Origin: Pseudomonas citronellolis
Lineage (GTDB): Bacteria; Pseudomonadota; Gammaproteobacteria; Pseudomonadales; Pseudomonadaceae
DNA: 64,000 nucleotides
NCBI RefSeq assembly: GCF_900112375.1
Contig: NZ_FOLS01000001.1
Coordinates: 62,001-126,000, forward strand
Direction: 5' to 3'
Position 1 is the stretch's first letter, and every line of letters begins with the position of its first letter. Below the pieces are notes generated by a model. That model was not told the DNA's origin, did no database searches, and saw nothing but the letters and a program-made list of their open reading frames with translations. Below are positions 58,601 to 64,000 of the stretch, one piece after another. A program made the position numbers and the translations under genes.

Positions 58601-58714
58601 CCGCTTGTACTGGATGTAGGCAAACAGCCATTTCGGATTGCCAGCGAAGTTCATCCCGGCATTGAACACCCAGATGCTGTCGTTTCTGCTGTTCTGTGAC
58701 ATGGTGCGGTCCAT
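55622..58714 (-). CDS. CDP-polyol phosphotransferase (TagF-like) / HAD fusion
   Basis: A 1030-residue fusion. Residues 1-380 resemble CDP-glycerol glycerophosphotransferases (TagF/TarL class): LWHGVGCKT at 102-110 with the key His, YCPTYREKSHNDF, KVHPMIEGY and IDYSSIFYDLLAAGVP. Residues about 385-620 form a HAD-like domain (YSFDVFDTLIQRTTLEPAGV, VILLSDMYLPEDFIRRLL). Residues 630-1030 are a domain with LYFVARDGHHLKRIADAI whose function is not recognised. It probably moves polyol-phosphate to a glycan acceptor. An in-frame ATG at 58702 is also possible. Confidence 0.8.
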   Translation of the reverse strand: MDRTMSQNSRNDSIWVFNAGMNFAGNPKWLFAYIQYKRPDIQAHWLCDDDQTIALVRRQGWSAHRYDSPAARRIMRQAGVYVVENFKEVIQEELQGITILNLWHGVGCKTVERGVSSGFLHERIVKKHIVHHETYRNHQLFLTTSPLMEKHFIEQCALEPHSILRGAYPRCHETVAVKTFDHDLLGRRNLPPDTRIVAYCPTYREKSHNDFFNRALPDMEKLLGTLEENGLLFILKVHPMIEGYQKYKALKQRYADQPRLLFWDNHEDFYEVMGQVDAAIIDYSSIFYDLLAAGVPYFIRYFFDYGTNGNCRDFVYDCREMTCGLECDDFDQLLQALGRYREQSDHERAAISELFWSYSRADNNDYLIESARAFRTPALVSPTLYSFDVFDTLIQRTTLEPAGVFFRVQRAMRDSGLGFPQSLLSDYPKARMGAESNVRYMYSATKLQRGSDLLEITFDEVIERLADVYGLTPEQAAFLREQELESEFVSCQPCPDKIADALELLQRGERVILLSDMYLPEDFIRRLLAKAEPRLAELPLFLSSTRGTQKSTRTLYLDAFREAGYRFSRWLHHGDNPNADGKSAAALGIAPVLHELPQFDAFEREIVESLGSYDAYCVAALMARFRHRNQDGKACYAYTRASLYLVCYAMWVVRDALARGIECLYFVARDGHHLKRIADAIIEECGLPLQTRYLYGSRQAWWVASYVDEIDAEFFASILAYTGAISFDGLLEGLRLDASQFAEFFPDLSVPARRDDLPTTFVTLVVHEAKNAERYRRHLLEVGNRERPTAIGYLRSQIDFDQRFAFVEYWGRGYTQDCLARLLELAAGSPVPADFYYARSIYRSQPGRARYNLTVSRASLLFVETLFANLPYASTSGYELRDGDFMPVIPPRDCDMALHEAMERELPKFARELCRLPLQDEVDAMRTLFDWSIDHFARNRFNPEVVKEISHLTDSMYSHGSNTEYSPALTLADIVRNLRGEPIRSQSLDTSLARSPRWLALLYVITSLPILQRPPKLPVGHSAELRRPLP

Positions 58715-58735
58715 TGGTCAGCTTGTTGCAGGCGC

Positions 58736-59587
58736 TCATGCGCCATCGGCGGAAGTCAGGGAAGCCAGGGCTATGCGGTGGCCGGAGTGGCGTCGCTCCA
58801 GCGGAGGCAGTTGCCGGAAGTCGCCATAGATGCTGGTGAGATAGGCCTCGGTCTGCTCCGGCGCGCGGAAATCGCGCCCTTCGAACACGACCGAAGCCCC
58901 CTTGCCGAACACCTGGGTGGGCACTATTTCGCGCTCGCCATACAGGCCGTACAGGTTGCCTTGCCACCCGCTATCGCTCAGCGAAACCATTGCCACCAGG
59001 CGGTCGTAGGCGGCGAAAAGCAGGGCGCGGGGCACCAGGCTCGCAGCCAGCGCCACCAGCGCGAAACGCCAACGCTGGCCCGGCGGGACGGGACGCGGGT
59101 AGTAGCCCTTCTGTTTGTTCATGGTCATCGAGCGCAGCAGCGCGATGGACTTGTGCAACAGACGGCGACGCAGGCCGGGAGGCGGAACACCGTCCAGCGG
59201 GAAGACGTCCACCCCGATGCCCCGGTCGAACGGGCGTGCATAATCCACCACCCAACGCGAATGGCGATCGGTCACCACCAGGAACGGATAAGGCGTATGG
59301 GCATCGATGGACGGATGGATCGCCCGCAACGTCGACGGCAATCGATCCAGCAACCCGAGCAGACGGCGGTAATCCTTGCGCGGCACGACAATGTCGATGT
59401 CGTCATCCCAGGGAATGAAACCGCCATGGCGCACGGCGCCCAGCAGCGTGCCACCGACCAAGTAGTAGTCGATTGCATGGGCCCGGAAGAAATCGACCAG
59501 CGCGCACAGCACGGCGAAGGCCCGCTGCTGGATCTGCTCCAGAGGCACGCCGGCCACCGTGGCCCGATCAAGCATGACGGCGGACAT
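58736..59587 (-). CDS. LicD/fukutin-family phosphotransferase
   Basis: A 283-residue LicD protein. The signature GGTLLGAVRH at 45-54 is followed by a DDDIDI metal site at 61-66, and later SRWVVDYARPFDRGIGVDVF. LicD members transfer phosphocholine from CDP-choline, and the related eukaryotic FKTN/FKRP transfer ribitol-5-phosphate from CDP-ribitol. The directly overlapping CDP-ribitol-type gene argues for the latter here. It overlaps the upstream gene by 20 bases. Confidence 0.85.
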   Translation of the reverse strand: MSAVMLDRATVAGVPLEQIQQRAFAVLCALVDFFRAHAIDYYLVGGTLLGAVRHGGFIPWDDDIDIVVPRKDYRRLLGLLDRLPSTLRAIHPSIDAHTPYPFLVVTDRHSRWVVDYARPFDRGIGVDVFPLDGVPPPGLRRRLLHKSIALLRSMTMNKQKGYYPRPVPPGQRWRFALVALAASLVPRALLFAAYDRLVAMVSLSDSGWQGNLYGLYGEREIVPTQVFGKGASVVFEGRDFRAPEQTEAYLTSIYGDFRQLPPLERRHSGHRIALASLTSADGA

Positions 59588-60959
59588 CGAACACCATGCC
59601 TGTCAGGGTCGAGCCCAGCGCCTGCAGGGTAGCGAGCGCCACCGCCGAAGGGTCCAGCAGGCTCTCGACCGGCTCGGCACCGAAGTTGCGCGTGCGCATC
59701 GGCGTGCGGGTCCGTTCGGGGTTGATGCAGACCACGCGGATTCCTTCGCTCGCCCACTCCTCGGCCAATGCCTGGGTGAGGTTGACCACGCCGGCCTTGG
59801 TGGCGCTGTAGGCGGCGTAGAATGCGCGGCCCCGGGTGTAGGAGCTGGAGGCGAAATTCACCAGGCAGCCGCGGCTTTCTCGCAGATACCCATGGGCGGC
59901 CTGGGCCAGGTGGATGGTGCCGGTGAGGTTGGTGGCGATGAGTTGCTCGACCTCGGACTCGCTCAGCAGCGTCAATGGCTTGTGCAACAGCATGCCGGCG
60001 GTATTGACCACCGCGTCTATCCGCCCTTCACGCTGTGCCACTTCGGCCAGGAAGCGTTCCACGTCGCTGCGCCGGGAGATATCGATGTTGCCGTCGCCAC
60101 GGCTGGCGCCATGGACGCGAGCGCCATGGGCCCTGGCCAGCTCGGCCACCGAAGCGCCGATGCCGTAGCTTGCGCCGATCACCACCACCACGCGGTCACG
60201 CAGCAGCCCTTGCAGGCCGTCGTCCTGCGCAGCCTCGGTGCTGCGGATCTGGATCAGCTTTTCGGCGATATACAGGTCCACCCCGTCGGTAATCTTCAGA
60301 TTGGACGGAGAGCCGGAAACAGTGGCGATGGTCACCTCGGGCATCTCCCGGCGCAGTACGCCGCAATCGCAGGTCACGCCCTCCAGTCCATGCCGCAGGG
60401 CGAGCCGATAGGCTTCACGCAGGATGCCCAGCCGGAACCCTTGCGGCGTCTGCCCACGGCGCAGCCGGCTGCGGTCGGGGATGTCGCGGATGTGCCCCTC
60501 TTCTGCCACCTCGACGATGGTGTCGCTGGCTGGCACCACCACGTCCACGGCCTCGTATCGCTCCAGCGCATCGAGGCAACGAACGATGGTCGGCTGGTCC
60601 AGCAGCGGGCGAGCCGCATCGTGAATGAGAATCCGCGCCTGTTCCGGCTGCCCGTCCAGGGCGGCGATGGCCGAAGCGGTGGAGTCGGCACGGTCGCGGC
60701 CACCGGCGACGATCTTCGCCACCTTGCGCCAGCCGTTGCGGGTGACCGCCTCCCACAGCACGCTTTCGTAGCCGCCGGGCACCACCAGCACTATCTGCTC
60801 CACTGCCGGCGAGTGCTCGAAGACTTCGACGGTATGCTCGATGACCATGCGCCCAGCCAGCTTGACGAACTGCTTGGGCACCTCGCTGCCGAAGCGCAGG
60901 CCACGCCCTCCAGCGAGCACTACGGCGATGACCGGGGATTCGATTGCACGGGTGGTCAT
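59568..60959 (-). CDS. Bifunctional CDP-ribitol pyrophosphorylase / ribulose-5-phosphate reductase-like protein
   Basis: A 463-residue two-domain protein. Residues 1-235 are an IspD/TarI-type cytidylyltransferase (VVLAGGRGLRFGSEVPKQF at 13-31, IHDAARPLL, RRGQTPQGFRLGIL). Residues about 250-463 are a short-chain dehydrogenase (IGASYGIGAS, VNTAGMLL, YSATKAG with the catalytic Tyr and Lys). This order and length match Haemophilus Bcs1/Acs1, which reduces ribulose-5-phosphate and makes CDP-ribitol. The assignment is strong by domains; the product is inferred. Confidence 0.86.
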   Translation of the reverse strand: MTTRAIESPVIAVVLAGGRGLRFGSEVPKQFVKLAGRMVIEHTVEVFEHSPAVEQIVLVVPGGYESVLWEAVTRNGWRKVAKIVAGGRDRADSTASAIAALDGQPEQARILIHDAARPLLDQPTIVRCLDALERYEAVDVVVPASDTIVEVAEEGHIRDIPDRSRLRRGQTPQGFRLGILREAYRLALRHGLEGVTCDCGVLRREMPEVTIATVSGSPSNLKITDGVDLYIAEKLIQIRSTEAAQDDGLQGLLRDRVVVVIGASYGIGASVAELARAHGARVHGASRGDGNIDISRRSDVERFLAEVAQREGRIDAVVNTAGMLLHKPLTLLSESEVEQLIATNLTGTIHLAQAAHGYLRESRGCLVNFASSSYTRGRAFYAAYSATKAGVVNLTQALAEEWASEGIRVVCINPERTRTPMRTRNFGAEPVESLLDPSAVALATLQALGSTLTGMVFDVRRHA

Positions 60960-61651
60960 GCTGCATCCTCCAACTCGCCCATCGACAGCATCCGCTCGAC
61001 GGCCTGAGGCGGGTTGTGCATCAGCACATCGATCATCGACAGGCCTGGCATGAAGTTCTCCACTTTCTGTTGCTGGTAGGCAGGAAAGCAGCCATGCACG
61101 AAACGCAGTTGCACGTGCTGTTCCCGGAACGCGGCGGCGCTGTACAGCGAACGGCCACCGCTGGCGTTGTGGTAGGTGTCGGCGTCAAAGAGCCGGCAAA
61201 GCTCCAGAATGCGCTCCTGCCCCCGAAGCGCGCTGGGCCTCTGCGAAGCGAAGGAAACCGAAAACGGCCTGCCGAGATAGGCGAACACCGCCTGGATGGA
61301 CGCGGCGCAGACGCTGGCGACGCTCTGCTCGGGCATCCTGCAAATGGACTCGACCAGGGCGAAAACCTCGTCGAAGAACGGAGCCTGCCGGTAGGCATGA
61401 CGCAGCACCTGAAGGAACTTGTCGTGCTCACCGACGAAATGGTGCTGGTCGATCCGCATGTTCTGGCTGGCCCCAGCCACCGGCAGCGTGAAGCGGAACG
61501 GCTGGCCGTCGAGCAGGATGTTGTTGCGGTGGATGAACCCCCGGCGGATGAATGCCACATCGTCCAGGAAGACGAAGTGATCCACGCTCCCCGCCAACTG
61601 GTAGTAGCCCAGGTAGGGGAAGAAATAGGGTTGCATGACCGCGAGAATCAC
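60956..61651 (-). CDS. WbqC family protein
   Basis: A 231-residue WbqC-like protein, a family common in O-antigen and surface-glycan loci. Family features are ILAVMQPYFFPYLGYYQLAG, FVFLDDVAFIRRGFIHRNNI and ENFMPGLSMIDVLMHNPPQA. The GTG start at 61651 overlaps the aminotransferase stop (GTGA) and gives the family N-terminus; a start at the ATG of MQPYFF (61636) is less likely. Its own stop overlaps the next start (ATGA). Biochemical function is not established. Confidence 0.85.
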   Translation of the reverse strand: MILAVMQPYFFPYLGYYQLAGSVDHFVFLDDVAFIRRGFIHRNNILLDGQPFRFTLPVAGASQNMRIDQHHFVGEHDKFLQVLRHAYRQAPFFDEVFALVESICRMPEQSVASVCAASIQAVFAYLGRPFSVSFASQRPSALRGQERILELCRLFDADTYHNASGGRSLYSAAAFREQHVQLRFVHGCFPAYQQQKVENFMPGLSMIDVLMHNPPQAVERMLSMGELEDAA

Positions 61652-62766
61652 GCCCGGACTCCTGCGCTGACGACCAGGTCGCAGATGCGCTCGACATCCT
61701 CGTCGGCCAGGTCCGGGTAGATCGGCAGGCACAGGACGCGGCTCGCCACCTGGCGGGCGACCGGCAGGTTGCTCGGCTCGGCCGACGGCAGCCCGCGGTA
61801 CATCGGGAAGTCGCTGATCAGCGGATAGAAGTAGCGGCGCACCACGATGCCCTGATCGCGCAGCAGTTCGTACAGCCGGTCGCGCTCCAGGGCGAAGTCC
61901 TCGTCGATCAGCACCGGGAAATAGGCGTGGTTGGGCACGCAACCGGCGCGGAACTCGATGAAGCTCAGCCCCGGCAAGCCGGCCAGGCGCTCGCGGTAGA
62001 GGCCGTCGATTTCCTTGCGCCGCGCCAGCGCGCGGTCGATGTGCTGCAGCTGCAACAGGCCGAAGGCGGCGTTGATCTCGCTCATCTTGCCGTTGATGCC
62101 GGGGGCCACCACCGTGGTTTCGTTGACGAAGCCGAAGTTCTTCAGGTGGCCGATGCGCCGGTAGGTCTTCTCGTCGGGGCAGATGATCGCCCCGCCCTCG
62201 AAGGTGTTGAACACCTTGGTGGCGTGGAAGCTGAGCACGCTCAGGTCGCCATGGCGCAGGATGCTGCCGCCGGCGTCGCGCACCGAGAAGGCATGGGCCG
62301 CGTCGTAGATGACCCGCAGGTTGTAGTTGTCGGCGATGGCCTGGATGGCCTCGACGTCGCTGGGGTTGCCGTAGCAGTGCACCGGCATGATCGCGGTGGT
62401 CTGCGGGGTGATCGCCGCCTCGATCTTCGCCGGGTCCAGGCTGAACGTCTGCGGGTCGATGTCGACGAACACCGGGCGGATGCCGTTCCACAGCAGCGAA
62501 TGGCCGGTGGCGACGAAGGAGTAAGGCGTGGTGATCACTTCCCCGGTGACGCGCAATGCCTGCAGGGCGGTGACCAGCGCCAGGGTGCCGTTGGCGAACA
62601 GGGCGATGTGTTCGACGCCCAGGTACTCGCACAGCGCTTTCTCCAGCGCACGGTGCATGTCACCGCCATTGGTGAGGATGCCGCTGGCCCAGACCCGTTC
62701 CAGGTAGGGCAGGAATTCTTCGAGGGGCGGCAGCAGGGGCCGGGTGACCGGGATGATCTTGGTCAT
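61648..62766 (-). CDS. DegT/DnrJ/EryC1/StrS sugar aminotransferase (VioA-like)
   Basis: A 372-residue PLP-dependent aminotransferase acting on a keto-deoxysugar nucleotide. Features are WASGILTNGGDMHRALEKAL, the PLP phosphate site ALFANGTLALVTALQAL, YDAAHAFSV and the Schiff-base Lys in SFHATKVFNTFEGG. In P. aeruginosa a-type and P. syringae islands such a gene (vioA) makes dTDP-viosamine next to flgL. It is the first gene of the operon, 4 bases overlapping the WbqC gene. Confidence 0.88.
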   Translation of the reverse strand: MTKIIPVTRPLLPPLEEFLPYLERVWASGILTNGGDMHRALEKALCEYLGVEHIALFANGTLALVTALQALRVTGEVITTPYSFVATGHSLLWNGIRPVFVDIDPQTFSLDPAKIEAAITPQTTAIMPVHCYGNPSDVEAIQAIADNYNLRVIYDAAHAFSVRDAGGSILRHGDLSVLSFHATKVFNTFEGGAIICPDEKTYRRIGHLKNFGFVNETTVVAPGINGKMSEINAAFGLLQLQHIDRALARRKEIDGLYRERLAGLPGLSFIEFRAGCVPNHAYFPVLIDEDFALERDRLYELLRDQGIVVRRYFYPLISDFPMYRGLPSAEPSNLPVARQVASRVLCLPIYPDLADEDVERICDLVVSAGVRA

Positions 62767-63029
62767 GACTACTCCCTGCCGACCGACATCGGACAGACGC
62801 AGCGACGGGAATACGACAGGGGGAAGTCGGGCTTCCCCTCGTATCCATCATTCATGCGGAGGCGGTTCGAAGACTCCTGGCCAATACCGGACCTGGCCGG
62901 GGCTCCAGAGGGAATGATCGTGTTCGACATGCTGCATCTCTCCCCGCCTGCCGCTGCGGCAAGGTCTGGCGAAGGTTCCGAAAGCACTGGCGGTTGAGCT
63001 CCCGTAGGAATCCAGCCAGTGGACGGGGC

Positions 63030-63043
63030 GTCAATTCGCTGAC
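63030..63043 (-). promoter_or_regulatory. Candidate FleQ box of the glycosylation operon
   Basis: GTCAGCGAATTGAC on the minus strand matches 11 of 14 positions of GTCAATAAATTGAC, with both half-sites GTCA and TGAC intact. It starts 28 bases past the -12 GC, as at fliD. Confidence 0.62.
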
Positions 63044-63070
63044 TGAAAGAACCGCCCCGACAGGACCTCA

Positions 63071-63085
63071 GCAAATTGAATGCCA
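63071..63085 (-). promoter_or_regulatory. RpoN (sigma-54) promoter of the glycosylation operon
   Basis: TGGCATTCAATTTGC on the minus strand, GG-N10-GC, matching TGGCAC-N5-TTGC at all but one consensus base. It predicts a leader of about 290 bases before the VioA-like start. The remaining parts of 62767-63236 show no gene; a small CGGCA...TGCCG hairpin at 63174-63189 may mark the flgL transcript end. Confidence 0.78.
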
Positions 63086-63236
63086 TCTTCCGCGAAGGTG
63101 CGCGGGACGCGGCGTATGAGGGATTGGGGAAGGCTTGAAGCGCTGGCAGGAGAAGGCGGGAGGCAGCGGCAAGGGATTGCCGCCGAAGGAAACGCCGCGC
63201 GCCCTCCCACGGAAGACGCACGGCGATCGAGTAGGC

Positions 63237-64000
63237 TCAGAGCTTGTTGAACAGACTCAACTGGCTGACCCGGGCGAAGGCCGCCTGGGCCGCTTCGAGC
63301 ATGGTCTGCTGCAGCACCAGCTTGGAGGTGGCCTCGGCCATGTCGGTGTCGCGGATCGACGACTGGGTGGTGCTGTTGGTCAGGCTCAGGCTCTGGTTTT
63401 CCTGGCTGAGCACGTCGATGGTGTTCAACCGCGAGCCCACCGACGACTGCACGTTCATCACCTGGTTCATGCCGTTGTCGATGTTGGTCAGCGCCGAGGC
63501 CACCATGTTGCGGATGTTCAGCTGGGCCTGGGGATCGTCGGCGGTGGAGGCGCTCAGCGCAGTGCGCAGGTCGCCGATGGTGTTGAGGATGTTCTGCCGC
63601 TCCGGCGAGCTGGCGGTGACGCTGAACTGATCGCCGGCGGCCGGCGAGGCGCTGATCGAGAGGTCGACGCCGGCCACGCTGATGGTCTGCGGGAAGGTGC
63701 CGCCGAGGGTCCCGCTGGAGATCGGCGTGGCGCCCTGGCTGGCCGGCAGCGCGTAGACCTCGTAGTCGGTGGCGCTGGTGAACTTCAGCTGCACGCCGTT
63801 GGCCGGGAACTGGGTGGCGTAGGCGGTCTGGTTGCTGACCGTGCCGCTGGTGATCTGCGCGCCCGAGGTGTTGGTGGCGCTGCGCTTGATCGAGATGTCG
63901 TCGGGGGCCATGCCGAAGCTGAAGCTGTAGCCGCCGACCAGGCTGTCCATGTCGCTGGCGTCGTCGCTGCTGGGCAGCGAGACGTCGAGCTGGAACTGCG
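63237..64000 (-). CDS. flgL: Flagellar hook-filament junction protein FlgL (5' end beyond window)
   Basis: The visible C-terminal 253 codons encode a flagellin-like protein ending ATSKLVLQQTMLEAAQAAFA then RVSQLSLFNKL, the FlgL (HAP3) C-terminus. The frame stays open to the right edge through QFQLDVSLPSSDDASDMDSL, so the N-terminus lies past 64000. FlgL joins hook to filament. Its place next to the glycosylation island is the same as in P. aeruginosa. Confidence 0.93.
   Translation of the reverse strand, partial: QFQLDVSLPSSDDASDMDSLVGGYSFSFGMAPDDISIKRSATNTSGAQITSGTVSNQTAYATQFPANGVQLKFTSATDYEVYALPASQGATPISSGTLGGTFPQTISVAGVDLSISASPAAGDQFSVTASSPERQNILNTIGDLRTALSASTADDPQAQLNIRNMVASALTNIDNGMNQVMNVQSSVGSRLNTIDVLSQENQSLSLTNSTTQSSIRDTDMAEATSKLVLQQTMLEAAQAAFARVSQLSLFNKL

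Noticed and set aside
62769-63221. 150-codon minus-strand frame in the vioA-flgL gap
   Set aside because: It contains the RpoN promoter and FleQ box, has no domain and an irregular composition; treated as leader and intergenic DNA.

Overview
The window looks like a chromosome segment of a high-GC Pseudomonas close to the P. aeruginosa group. The evidence is the gene order zwf / hexR / oprB-gltKGFB / gltS-gltR-glk-edd / gap, then scpAB, a CpxR-CpxP-CpxA locus and trkH. A polar-flagellum cluster follows (fliJIHGFE, fleRSQ, fliTSD-flaG-fliC), and a flagellin-modification island lies between fliC and flgL. No rRNA, tRNA, CRISPR array, prophage or insertion sequence was seen. Both window ends cut genes: zwf loses its 3' part at the left and flgL its 5' part at the right.

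Bases 1-17,700 are a glucose catabolism block. Glucose enters through the OprB porin and the GltBFGK ABC transporter, and GltS/GltR senses and regulates. Glk, Zwf, a hexose-6-phosphate mutarotase, Edd and GapA carry carbon into the Entner-Doudoroff pathway. HexR, encoded divergently from zwf, probably controls zwf, edd and gapA through TTGT-N7-ACAA operators; two clear ones lie between edd and gapA.

Bases 16,900-34,800 hold housekeeping and envelope genes: a Tat-exported carbonic anhydrase, a GH3 beta-glucosidase (bglX), scpAB, a tryptophanyl-tRNA synthetase with a cysteine set matching the [4Fe-4S]-binding type, yciO, a PHP-domain RNase, yciB, yciI, a Cpx-type envelope stress system, a nitroreductase, a YkgJ-family protein and trkH.

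Bases 34,800-49,700 form the flagellar cluster, all on the minus strand. RpoN (sigma-54) promoters can be read upstream of fliE, fleS and fliD, and a sigma-28 promoter upstream of fliC.

Bases 49,900-62,800 are an eight-gene minus-strand operon, apparently for flagellin glycan synthesis. It encodes a sugar aminotransferase, a WbqC-family protein, a CDP-ribitol pyrophosphorylase/reductase fusion, a LicD-family phosphotransferase, a CDP-polyol phosphotransferase-HAD fusion, a zinc-ribbon methyltransferase, an ATP-grasp/HAD fusion and a multidomain FgtA-like glycosyltransferase. Gene content points to a polyol-phosphate (ribitol-phosphate-like) decoration of the flagellar filament. The operon has its own RpoN promoter and FleQ-like box, in the same geometry as fliE and fliD.

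Most gaps over 300 bases are full of REP-type inverted repeats (GTAGGAGCG... and CCCTCTCCC... families). Two DUF559 nuclease-like genes sit directly against the CCCTCTCCC family.
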